A stretch of DNA of 10,592 bases from Mageeibacillus sp. UBA5770 (GCA_002418705.1 DIEQ01000041.1:29110-39701), one strand, 5' to 3'; positions 1 to 8,379 are shown, counted from the stretch's first letter. Program-made: numbers and translations. Notes: generated by a model not told the origin, from the sequence alone.

Positions 1-770
1 TTCTTCGGTGAGGACAAAGTAATGAGGGCAAGTCTCCGCAGTAACTTTTACGCCGCGGACTTTAGCTTCCCTGATCATCCGCACGCCGCCCTTTGTGCTG
101 ACATGGCAGATGTGAATCGGAAGGTTCAAATACTCTGCCATAACCAGATCTCTGCTGATCATTACATCTTCTGCTGCTGAAGGAATTCCGCGCAGGCCGA
201 GCTGGGTGGATATCCACCCCTCATTCATCACGCCTGCTGAAAGAGACGGTTCCTCGCAGTGGTTCATGACCGGCAGCGAAAAGTCAGATGCATACTCCAT
301 TACCTTCCGAAGAAGATCAGGTGTCTCAATCGGGTGCCCGTCGTCACTGATCCCAACAATACCCTCTTCCTTCATCAGGCCGAATTCGGCAAGCTCTTTG
401 CCTGCAAGTCCCTTACTGGCAGCGCCGATCGGGAAAACATTTGCGAAGCCCTCGTTTTTTGCTTTTGTCATGATACTTCTGACAACAGATGCGTTGTCAC
501 ATGCCGGACGTGTGTTAGGCATCGGGCAGACACTTGAAAAACCGCCTTTTGCAGCGCTTTTTGTACCCGAGATTATGTCCTCGCGGTATTCGTAACCCGG
601 ATCGCGCAGATGGCAGTGAGCATCAACGAGACCCGGCAATACAGCTGCACCATTGACATCAATTATCCTGTCGGCTTTACCGCTCAGCTTTTTGGCGAAA
701 ACGCCGTCTTCAATAAATAATTCGGACAGTGCGGGACCGCCCATTATTTTTGCATTTATCAAATGAATTT

Positions 771-774
<4 letters not shown>
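1..774 (-). CDS. pyrC: Dihydroorotase, type I (PyrC), 3' end outside the window
   Basis: Zinc amidohydrolase that reversibly cyclises N-carbamoyl-L-aspartate to L-dihydroorotate, the third step of de novo UMP synthesis, in the cytoplasm. The 258 codons seen are the N-terminal part of a protein usually about 420-430 residues long; the rest lies past the left edge. Visible motifs are the metal-binding DAHCHLRDPG (H53, H55), MPNT (85-88) for substrate contact, ISDDG (142-146) with the bridging aspartate of type I enzymes, NHCEE (H172) and HICHVST (H221, H224). The DDG motif and the missing carboxylated lysine point to the type I class rather than the short E. coli type. ATG at 774 has AAGGAGG eight bases upstream and overlaps the pyrB stop as ATGA, so translation is probably coupled. 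It is the third gene of pyrR-pyrB-pyrC and should share the leader attenuator. Identity is certain; only the C-terminus is unseen. Confidence 0.96.
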
Positions 775-2280
<1,506 letters not shown>

Positions 2281-2321
2281 TGCCCGAAAGCTTCTGCAGC
2301 GAAATCCCGTGATGAAGGTAC

Positions 2322-2353
2322 AAAAAAACCTCCAGCAGCTTATGTGCGGAAGG
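2322..2353 (-). terminator. Intrinsic terminator of the pyr leader (attenuator)
   Basis: On the minus strand the 5' arm CCTTCCGCA (2353-2345) pairs with the 3' arm TGCTGGAGG (2337-2329), with one C-U mismatch and one G-U pair around a seven-base loop. Seven T follow at 2328-2322. It lies between the pyr promoter and pyrR, where a premature terminator should be. Its 5' arm is also part of the antiterminator pairing. Confidence 0.8.
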
Positions 2354-2412
2354 CTGATAAATATGCGCAATTCGCCCGCCAAATGGCGAGCCGCTATCAT
2401 AATCACCCTTCC
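2348..2412 (-). promoter_or_regulatory. Antiterminator pairing of the pyr attenuator
   Basis: Minus-strand GGAAGGGTGAT (2412-2402), the 3' side of the PyrR-binding hairpin, is complementary to ATCAGCCTTCC (2358-2348), the 5' side of the terminator, at ten of eleven positions; the one mismatch is G-G. The two structures cannot coexist. An independent stem GCTCGCC-ATTT-GGCGGGC (2391-2374) sits in the loop between the arms and would bring them together. This is read directly by complementarity, without computed energies. Confidence 0.75.
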
Positions 2413-2440
2413 AGACCTCTCGGGATCTAAGTTAAAAGGT
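2405..2440 (-). promoter_or_regulatory. PyrR-binding hairpin (anti-antiterminator)
   Basis: The minus strand reads AGATCC-CGAGA-GGTCT inside an outer stem ACCTT/AAGGGT, with purine- and pyrimidine-rich internal loops. This matches the known PyrR target (consensus close to ARUCCNGNGAGGYU), including the GAGAGG loop and the bulged U in the upper stem. When PyrR-UMP holds this hairpin, the antiterminator is blocked and the terminator can form. It begins only a few bases after the predicted transcript start. Only one such site is seen, while Bacillus subtilis has three spread over its pyr operon. Confidence 0.88.
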
Positions 2441-2453
2441 TCCTGTCCAAGAA

Positions 2454-2482
2454 ATAATAATCTATTCGTTGACACTTTTCAA
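2454..2482 (-). promoter_or_regulatory. Sigma-A type promoter of the pyr operon
   Basis: Minus strand -35 TTGAAA (2482-2477), 17-base spacer, -10 TATTAT (2459-2454). The start would fall near 2447, giving a leader of about 195 nt in which the PyrR hairpin comes first. The -35 region interleaves with the plus-strand tRNA promoter. Confidence 0.7.
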
Positions 2483-2498
2483 GATGTTGTGATAAAAT
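2469..2498 (+). promoter_or_regulatory. Promoter of tRNA-Leu
   Basis: Perfect -35 TTGACA (2469-2474), 18-base spacer, -10 TAAAAT (2493-2498) preceded by TGA, an extended -10. The start would be near 2505, about 13 bases before the mature tRNA 5' end. It is a strong consensus promoter, as expected for a stable RNA. Confidence 0.8.
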
Positions 2499-2517
2499 TC
2501 TCAAGAACTTAACGCAT

Positions 2518-2604
2518 GGGGACGTGGCGGAATCGGCAGACGCAGCAGACTCAAAATCTGCCAATAGTGATATTGTAAGGGTTCAAGTCCCTTTGTCCCC
2601 ACCA
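2518..2604 (+). tRNA. tRNA-Leu (anticodon CAA, reads UUG)
   Basis: An 87-base class II tRNA with CCA encoded at 2602-2604. The acceptor arms GGGGACG and TGTCCCC pair fully, with one G-U. The anticodon stem GCAGA/TCTGC encloses loop CTCAAAA, so the anticodon is CAA at 2552-2554. The long variable arm CAATA-GTGA-TATTG is typical of leucine tRNAs. The T arm is AAGGG-TTCAAGT-CCCTT. It is a single-gene transcript with its own promoter upstream and a strong terminator eight bases downstream. It is the only plus-strand gene found. Confidence 0.97.
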
Positions 2605-2611
2605 AAGTTTT

Positions 2612-2649
2612 ACAAAAGAACGTCTCACGATGGTGAGACGTTCTTTTGT
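2612..2649. terminator. Bidirectional intrinsic terminator, 17-bp perfect stem
   Basis: The arms ACAAAAGAACGTCTCAC (2612-2628) and its exact complement (2633-2649) flank loop GATG. The outer parts are A-rich on one side and T-rich on the other, so the hairpin ends in a TTCTTTTGT tract on both strands. It can stop the tRNA-Leu transcript on plus and transcripts arriving from the truncated gene on minus. Confidence 0.85.
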
Positions 2650-3568
2650 CAGCCTTTGCCCGCAAACAACATAATTTCATGTAATGTATCAATGCATTAA
2701 AATCACCATCGGTATCTACAAACACCAATCCGACGCCATGCTGCTTCAGCAGCGGGATCAGCTGTTTGTAATAGGATGCAATAAATTCATCAAAGAACGC
2801 CGGTGATATCATAGGTCCGTTTGCACCGCTCAAATCCTCTGATATATATAGAACATCTGGCTTGAGCATATCAATGACTTTCAGCAGCTTTGTGGTATAT
2901 ATTTCCAGGATCGACTGACACATGTCATGAATCAGCTCCGGTTCATCGTAAAATACGAAAAGATGTTCCTCAATGCCAAGCAATTCACGGGGAACCCAGA
3001 AAAAACCCTCAATGTTCAGACGCAGGGAATAATCGCCAGCCTCATGTGCATTAACAAATGGACCGTATACTTCCTCAAGAATCTCATCCGTGTAAAGGAG
3101 TTCCAGCTGCCTTTTTCCGTATTCCTTAAGAGCCTCCCAGTCTTCCTGACTTTCAACCGGATTATGGATTTCCCTTTCCAAACCGCTTGACTTGTCCCTG
3201 CATACGATCTTTCCAAGAACATTTCGGCGAGTAAGAGTTCCTTCCGTTTCACCCAGCACTTCAGGTACTGTTCTGCAGAAAGGAAGATTAAAGCCAATCC
3301 TCAAGACAGGATCAAAACCCAGACTGTGTTCATACTCCATGACACCGCGGCTTCCGTTTACAACAAAATACATTTTCTTCTGTTCATCTAAAGAAGAATC
3401 AGCAGGATCTTTATAATAGAGTGCGCGATCCGTCAGTTCCCTGGATATGCCTTCTTCAACAAAGCGCTCAGCAGTGAGATTCCACGGATAAAATGTTTCT
3501 TCGACAGAACCGCTGCCCTCATATGGAGTAAAGCCTAACGTTGCGCGTTCCTTTTCAGCATAATTCAT

Positions 3569-3725
3569 AAATATTTCCTCGCATTTTCAAATCTATGATT
3601 CCATTATGCCAAAGCAATCCAGCCGGATGTTATGACAAAACGATCACACTCTAGCAGAAAATAAATCATTGGATTTGATTTTGATATGCTTGAGATATTT
3701 CTTATTTTATTTGATTGAAAAGCAA
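3569..3725 (-). promoter_or_regulatory. Spacer between cbiZ and the URO-D-like gene, with a possible weak promoter
   Basis: AT-rich 157 bases with no gene. An extended -10, TGGCATAAT on the minus strand (3611-3603), lies about 35 bases before the URO-D-like ATG, but no good -35 sits 16-18 bases upstream of it. A six-base-pair stem overlaps the cbiZ stop (3712-3728) but has no T-run, so it is not a convincing terminator. No B12-box-like sequence was found. The promoter call is tentative. Confidence 0.3.
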
Positions 3726-4838
3726 TCAGATACACGCAAGTTTTCCAATCCCCTTCTCATAGACCTTGACCATAATGACAATCATCTTCTCATGATCTTG
3801 ATTTTCAGTCAAAGTATCAGAATCCATCCCCATTTGCTCAAGCAGAGATTTCACCGATATAAAAACATTATGTGTATCAAGAAGCCCCCATTGCAGTTGA
3901 TCGAGCAGATGCGCGTAGAGTGAAGTAAGTACAACAAGAGTTGGTTCTGATGCGATGCCGTGCAGGTATGCACAAAAATCCGGATATGACAGTCCCCCCT
4001 GTGGAATTGATTCCCAGATTGATGCCTCTGTAACATGAAATCTGTCCATTCTTCTAAGTATGCTGAATTGCTGGGCAGCACCTAATTGAGTTTGCAGGAA
4101 CAGGGCTTCTTTTACAGCAGCTATTACCGTTCGTCCGATAAGTTCGCCAAGCTTGCAGTGTTTTCCTGCGGACGTAAGCTTCACAGGTGATTCTGAATCG
4201 GAAATAATGATAATCCCATCCGTGCCGGAGCCTGTGGCTATTCCTGTCGAATAGCGGCTGGGAGCCAGGAGTTCCTGCGTCGCGGCTGCCTTGGCTTCCG
4301 CGCTCGTAACCATTGCCTGAGCGAGTGCACTTTCGGTTAGGTCAGCATCGATAAACAGAAGGATATTGATCGTTCCGGGAGCAAAGACAAAGCTTCCCAG
4401 GGTCTCATGCCACTCGGCCCTGTCTCCTGCCCTTCCGCCGTTTACATCAATCCCGCCGGTAACAACTGCAGTCACAGTTGTATCTGCATACGACATTGAT
4501 TGTATGGATACATTATCCATATCAGCTGCTGTCGTTAAACCGCATGACCGGGAAGGATCGAGTCCCAGATCGAAGGCTACTATCCGCATGTGTTCCGAGA
4601 ATGTCGGGGCTTTCATGCCGTGAAAATCCGGATCAGACTTCCGACCGTTCTCAGGGTTATCCAGGCTCTTATAATCATGTTTATAATCCTGATTAAAAAC
4701 CCATTTCAAGTCTTCCCTGTATCCGCCGTTATATGCAGCCGTGCTCAGCACCTTGCGTCTGCCGGTAAAGCATGCAATGATTGCAGTATCCGTCTGCTGA
4801 AGTGTATCCTGGTTTGTAAAGCTGTGTATAATCTTCAT
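3726..4838 (-). CDS. cbiZ: Adenosylcobinamide amidohydrolase (CbiZ) with C-terminal extension
   Basis: CbiZ hydrolyses the amide between adenosylcobyric acid and aminopropanol in adenosylcobinamide, returning salvaged corrinoids to the pathway as cobyric acid. Family motifs are in the first 245 residues: LSTAAYNGGY (31-40), VTGGIDVNGGRAGD (126-139), PGTINILLFID (154-164), TSAEAKAAATQEL (178-190) and the glycine-rich GIATGSGTDGIIII (199-212). The protein is 370 residues, clearly longer than the roughly 220-250 of the core family. Residues 247-370 form an extension (QFSILRRMDRF, LTSLYAHLLDQLQWGLL) that I cannot assign. ATG 4838 lies 24 bases after the cbiP stop with a G-rich SD, making it the last gene of the cobalamin operon. 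Its product is the substrate CbiB uses and the product CbiP makes, which fits its position. The CbiZ assignment is strong; the role of the tail is open. Confidence 0.9.
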   Translation of the reverse strand: MKIIHSFTNQDTLQQTDTAIIACFTGRRKVLSTAAYNGGYREDLKWVFNQDYKHDYKSLDNPENGRKSDPDFHGMKAPTFSEHMRIVAFDLGLDPSRSCGLTTAADMDNVSIQSMSYADTTVTAVVTGGIDVNGGRAGDRAEWHETLGSFVFAPGTINILLFIDADLTESALAQAMVTSAEAKAAATQELLAPSRYSTGIATGSGTDGIIIISDSESPVKLTSAGKHCKLGELIGRTVIAAVKEALFLQTQLGAAQQFSILRRMDRFHVTEASIWESIPQGGLSYPDFCAYLHGIASEPTLVVLTSLYAHLLDQLQWGLLDTHNVFISVKSLLEQMGMDSDTLTENQDHEKMIVIMVKVYEKGIGKLACI

Positions 4839-4862
4839 TAAAACCCCCGCTTCAGAAATGAG

Positions 4863-6365
4863 TTATGCTATTCCCTCGCCTAATATTTTGTATATCTGCG
4901 GCATATCCAGACTGCTTCGCATGGCATCCGCCAAAATATTGTATTGGAGATCTTTGTGGCGGTCCGTGCTGATCAGGTCCTCCCATACGCTCTCAATACC
5001 TTTTTTCCTGATAAGCATTTTGATCAGAGCCGTTCCTAATCCGCCGTCAAAAAGACCGTGCAGGTAACTCCCGAATACATTGCCGCATACGGCACCGTCA
5101 TAATTCCCGTTTGACAGCAAGGAAAACGGCTTTGCGCCTTCAAGGAGTACAGTCCGGCCCATATGGATTTCATAGCCCTCTATTTCTGTCAAAGACAGGC
5201 CGGCAAATTCGTCATCAAAAAGCAGCGTTTTACCGGAAACACGTGTCCGCACCTTCTCATTTTCATAAACAGTACTGACCGGGAGTAATTCCATGCCGCG
5301 AAGATTCCCACCTTTTTCAAGTTCAATTCCTTCAGGGTCATCGAGGACGCTTCCAAGCATCTGATAGCCTCCGCAAATACCGATAACCGGAATACCTGCC
5401 GATGAACGCTTCTTTATTGCTGCTTCCAGGCCGATCTTCCGAAGCCAAAGAAGGTCATTCATGGTGTTCTTTGTTCCGGGAATTATGATCAGATCAGGTG
5501 TCTTCAGATCCTCTGCCGAATCCACATAGCGCAGACCGACAGGCGGCATCCGCGACAAAGCGTTAAAATCCGTGAAGTTTGAAACGTGCGGCAGATGGAT
5601 AACGGCTATATCCAGAGGATTTTCTCCGGTCTTTTTTGCTTTGAATCGATCGGACAGACTGTCCTCATCGTCAATATCAAGACTGAGGTATGGAATAACA
5701 CCAAGAACCGGTACATTTGTCAGTTCCTCAAGCATTTTAAGACCCGGCTTAAGGATCTTAAGATCTCCGCGGAACTTATTGATTATAATTCCCCTGACGC
5801 GGCTGCGCTCATTTTCCTTTAGCAGTGCAATCGTGCCATATACACTGGCAAAAACACCGCCCCGATCGATATCAGCGACAATAATAACCGGCGCACCGGC
5901 CATCTCGGCCATTCCCATATTTACAATATCGTCTTTATTCAAATTGATTTCAGCCGGACTTCCCGCACCTTCAATGACAATAATGTCATACAGCGACGCA
6001 AGTTCACTGTATGCCGCCATAATCAGGGAACGCAGCTGCGGCCGGAATTCAAAATATGCTGCAGCGTCCATGGTTCCCAGGACTTCTCCGTTTACGATCA
6101 CCTGGCTGCCCATGTCGCCGGTCGGTTTGAGCAGAACGGGATTCATTAAAACGGAAGGTTCTATTCCTGCGGCTTCTGCCTGCATAACCTGTGCCCTTCC
6201 CATCTCAAGCCCGTCTGAGGTGATATAGCTGTTCAAGGCCATATTCTGACTTTTAAATGGAGCACAGAGGAATCCGTCCTGCATGAAGATACGGCATAAT
6301 CCTGCTGTTACAACGCTTTTGCCTGCATTGGACATCGTACCCTGAATCATGATCGGTTTTACCAT
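4863..6365 (-). CDS. cbiP: Cobyric acid synthase (CbiP/CobQ)
   Basis: ATP- and glutamine-dependent enzyme that amidates carboxylates b, d, e and g of adenosylcobyrinic acid a,c-diamide to give adenosylcobyric acid. At 500 residues it has the usual length. The N-terminal synthetase domain starts with a P-loop-like GTMSNAGKS (9-17), followed by FKSQNMALNS (37-46), IEGAGSPAEINL (131-142) and VADIDRGGVFAS (163-174). The C-terminal class I glutaminase domain has IIPGTKNT (294-301), the nucleophile C331 in GICGGYQMLG, the GYEIHMG segment (397-403) and the catalytic H436 in GSYLHGLF. ATG 6365 overlaps the end of cobD by seven bases, with AGGGAG five bases upstream. It is also called CobQ; the neighbours follow the anaerobic naming. 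All catalytic residues I looked for are present. Confidence 0.97.
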   Translation of the reverse strand: MVKPIMIQGTMSNAGKSVVTAGLCRIFMQDGFLCAPFKSQNMALNSYITSDGLEMGRAQVMQAEAAGIEPSVLMNPVLLKPTGDMGSQVIVNGEVLGTMDAAAYFEFRPQLRSLIMAAYSELASLYDIIVIEGAGSPAEINLNKDDIVNMGMAEMAGAPVIIVADIDRGGVFASVYGTIALLKENERSRVRGIIINKFRGDLKILKPGLKMLEELTNVPVLGVIPYLSLDIDDEDSLSDRFKAKKTGENPLDIAVIHLPHVSNFTDFNALSRMPPVGLRYVDSAEDLKTPDLIIIPGTKNTMNDLLWLRKIGLEAAIKKRSSAGIPVIGICGGYQMLGSVLDDPEGIELEKGGNLRGMELLPVSTVYENEKVRTRVSGKTLLFDDEFAGLSLTEIEGYEIHMGRTVLLEGAKPFSLLSNGNYDGAVCGNVFGSYLHGLFDGGLGTALIKMLIRKKGIESVWEDLISTDRHKDLQYNILADAMRSSLDMPQIYKILGEGIA

Positions 6366-7426
6366 AATGACTCCCTCTTACAGGCAGAAAGTTCATCAAT
6401 TAATCTTATATTTTCACTGTGCGTACGCACCGCAATACGATAATAGCCCGAAGATAATCCCGGATATTGACTGCAGTCACGGATCAGGATCCCCTTTTCC
6501 CGCATCTTGCCGGTAAGTTCGGGAATATCAGTCCTGAAAAAGATATAATTAGCCTCGCTGTCGTATACCTGCATTCCCAGTGTTCGCAGGGCACCAGATA
6601 AATATTCCCGTTCTTCCTGAATCAGTACACGAGCTGTCTGCACATAATCCTTCTCCAGAAGTGCTGCGATTCCTGCTGCCTGCGCAAGTGATGAAACAGC
6701 CCACGGCTGTCCCGCGATGCGCATACCGGCCAGAAGTTTTGCATCAGAGGACAGGCAATAGCCAAGCCGGACACCCGCCATTCCAAATATTTTTGTAAAT
6801 GCTTTGAGAATAAGCAGGTTTGCGCAGACCTGCAATTTCGGCTTGAGCGTGTGAAGATCAGGATTATCCAGAAACCCGTTAAAACATTCGTCAATCACAA
6901 GCAGTATGTTTAATTCAAGGCAGATATTCAGGATTTTTTGCAGAAGATCGTTTTCGATTGTCAGTCCTGTCGGATTATTAGGACTGCATAGAAAAAGCAC
7001 ATCCACATCCGGCTGGAGCAAAAAAATAATATTATCCGTTACGCGAAATCCATCATTTTCACTTAAATGATGGTGAATGATATGACATGATATATTCATA
7101 AGACATCTTTCATATTCGGCAAAAGTCGGATCTGTAATGACAGCCTTCAAAGGTTTTCGGGCGTATACAAGCCGATCAATCAGATCAGCCGATCCGTTGC
7201 CGCATAATACAAATTCAGGAGGAACCCCTTCATATCCGGAAATCGCAGCCGTCAGCTTCCTGCAGAGTGGATCAGGATACTCGTCAATCTTTTCCGCTGC
7301 CTGACTGATAGCCCGTTTTACACCGGACGGAACACCAAGGGGATTACAGTTTGCTGAATAATCCAGCGGCTCATACCCGTATTCCATCTCAAAACTCACC
7401 GTATCCCCGCCATGAATTAAAGCCAT
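6359..7426 (-). CDS. cobD: L-threonine-O-3-phosphate decarboxylase (CobD)
   Basis: PLP enzyme that decarboxylates L-threonine phosphate to (R)-1-amino-2-propanol phosphate, the linker of the nucleotide loop. It is a fold-type I aminotransferase related to HisC. With the start at 7426 it is 355 residues and opens with ALIHGGD and DYSANCNPLG, both typical of CobD rather than HisC. GNGSAD (76-81) binds the PLP phosphate, NPTG is at 151-154, the DE pair at 179-180, the Schiff-base lysine is K212 in KAFTKIFG, and VRLGY (219-223) follows. I prefer ATG 7426 over the in-frame TTG at 7465 because AAAGGA lies nine bases upstream and the first residues match the family. This start overlaps cbiB by ten bases. 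The product feeds CbiB directly, so the gene order mirrors the reaction. Paralogy with HisC is the only confounder, and the cobalamin context settles it. Confidence 0.93.
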   Translation of the reverse strand: MALIHGGDTVSFEMEYGYEPLDYSANCNPLGVPSGVKRAISQAAEKIDEYPDPLCRKLTAAISGYEGVPPEFVLCGNGSADLIDRLVYARKPLKAVITDPTFAEYERCLMNISCHIIHHHLSENDGFRVTDNIIFLLQPDVDVLFLCSPNNPTGLTIENDLLQKILNICLELNILLVIDECFNGFLDNPDLHTLKPKLQVCANLLILKAFTKIFGMAGVRLGYCLSSDAKLLAGMRIAGQPWAVSSLAQAAGIAALLEKDYVQTARVLIQEEREYLSGALRTLGMQVYDSEANYIFFRTDIPELTGKMREKGILIRDCSQYPGLSSGYYRIAVRTHSENIRLIDELSACKRESLW

Positions 7427-8379
7427 ATGATTAGTCCTTTCAAGATTACGCACAGAATGAGACAAAGGAAGGATGTACCGAAAAGCAGCCGGTTAGCACG
7501 GCGGATATCAGAAATTTCAATTGCGCGGTCATCATCACCGATGGCAGGCTTGCTTACAAGTTTGCCGAAATAATATGAATCTCCGCCGAGTCTGATATGC
7601 AGCGCACCGGCGCAGGCAGCCTCCGTATGAGCTGAATTGGGACTTTTATGATTAAGCCGGTCGCGCCAGAATATCATCCAGGACTTTTTGACATCCAATC
7701 CTGTAAAAAAGGCTGAACCGACCATCAGTAATCCGGACAGGCGTGCAGGTATGAAGTTGGCCGCATCATCAAGTTTGGCTGAGGCCCTGCCAAAATAAAG
7801 ATACAAGGGATTTTTATAACCAACCATACTGTCCAGTGTATTAATTGCTTTATAAAGGATGCCAAGAGGAGCGCCTCCTATAGCCATAAAAAGCATCGGA
7901 GCAATGACGCCGTCGCTGGTATTTTCAGCCACCGTTTCCACGGCAGCCCTGGTGACTCCGGCTTCATCCAATTCTTCCGTATCCCGGCCGACTATCCAGC
8001 TCACTGCTTTACGGGCAGTTGTGATATCACCCTTTTCAAGCTCCCTGTGCACAGCCATGCTTTCATCCCGTAAGGAGCGCATGGCGAGACACTGCCAGCA
8101 AAGAATGCTTTCAACTGCAAGTCCAAACAGCGGATGAATCAGCACGCAGAGATATAAGAGTCCAAAAGCTGACAGGCACCAGACCGCAGGAACCAGAATT
8201 GCCAGCACAACTCCGCCTGCAAACTCGCCCTTTGAGGTTTTAGGAAATATTCTCCTCAGCAAATGTTCAGACCATACAATCACCTTGCCGATGGCTGCAA
8301 CTATATGAGGCCATTTGTGAGGATCCCCAACCAGAACATCTATAGTGAATCCAATCAGCAGGGCATAAAGATGCATCAC
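7417..8379 (-). CDS. cbiB: Adenosylcobinamide-phosphate synthase (CbiB)
   Basis: Integral membrane enzyme that joins adenosylcobyric acid to aminopropanol (phosphate) to give adenosylcobinamide (phosphate). The 320 residues fit the family. Motifs are IGFTIDVLVGDPHKWPH (9-25), AVETVAENTSDGVIAP (146-161), AINTLDSMVGYKN (178-190), FGRASAKLDDAANFIPARL (196-214) and SPNSAHTEAACAGAL (246-260). Hydrophobic stretches near 55-90, 158-178, 209-227 and 298-320 are likely membrane segments. The listed start is GTG 8379, ten bases after GGAGG; the next codon is ATG (8376), which forms TGATG with the cobC stop, but the GTG is better spaced. Either way translation is coupled to cobC. In Pseudomonas-type naming this protein is CobD, which should not be confused with the neighbouring decarboxylase. 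Confidence 0.95.
   Translation of the reverse strand: MMHLYALLIGFTIDVLVGDPHKWPHIVAAIGKVIVWSEHLLRRIFPKTSKGEFAGGVVLAILVPAVWCLSAFGLLYLCVLIHPLFGLAVESILCWQCLAMRSLRDESMAVHRELEKGDITTARKAVSWIVGRDTEELDEAGVTRAAVETVAENTSDGVIAPMLFMAIGGAPLGILYKAINTLDSMVGYKNPLYLYFGRASAKLDDAANFIPARLSGLLMVGSAFFTGLDVKKSWMIFWRDRLNHKSPNSAHTEAACAGALHIRLGGDSYYFGKLVSKPAIGDDDRAIEISDIRRANRLLFGTSFLCLILCVILKGLIIWL

Larger units (their letters stand above)
2501..3568 (-). pseudogene. Truncated uroporphyrinogen-decarboxylase-family (MtaA-like) gene
   Basis: Residues 1 to about 297 look like a protein of the URO-D superfamily, which includes heme-pathway HemE and the MtaA/CmuA corrinoid methyltransferases. The ETFYPWNLTAERF start, the LNIEGFFWVPRELLG segment (184-198), the DVLYISEDLSGANGPMISP region (238-256) and GLVFVDTDGDFNALI (280-294) fit the non-HemE clostridial branch. 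The HemE N-terminal RQAGRY motif is absent, so heme synthesis is unlikely. After about residue 297 (near 2678) the frame no longer resembles the family: it runs through the terminator and antisense across tRNA-Leu to a chance stop at 2501. About 80-100 C-terminal residues of the barrel are missing. Start 3568 has GAGG eight bases upstream. The upstream spacer separates it from cbiZ. The substrate is unknown. A decayed gene is the best reading; a functional short form is less likely. Confidence 0.72.

Noticed and set aside
206..595. Plus-strand open frame of 129 codons opposite pyrC
   Set aside because: It is antisense to a certain dihydroorotase frame, has no ribosome binding site, and its product resembles no family. 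Similar antisense frames opposite pyrB, cbiP, cobC and cobS were dropped for the same reason.
2501..2650. C-terminal part of the URO-D-like frame as real protein
   Set aside because: It reads through a terminator and antisense through tRNA-Leu; a segment such as GTKGLEP is what an antisense tRNA T-arm encodes by chance.
3569..3725. Cobalamin riboswitch in the gap after cbiZ
   Set aside because: The gap is shorter than a typical B12 riboswitch and no B12-box-like GCCACTG or its complement was found; the GCCACTC near 4410 is inside cbiZ coding sequence.
3712..3728. Hairpin at the cbiZ stop as operon terminator
   Set aside because: The stem is only six pairs, AT-rich, and followed by A-rich sequence rather than a T-run on the minus strand.
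7427..7465. Longer cobD start at a TTG
   Set aside because: It adds 13 residues unlike the family, lies deep inside cbiB, and lacks the well-spaced AAAGGA that precedes ATG 7426.
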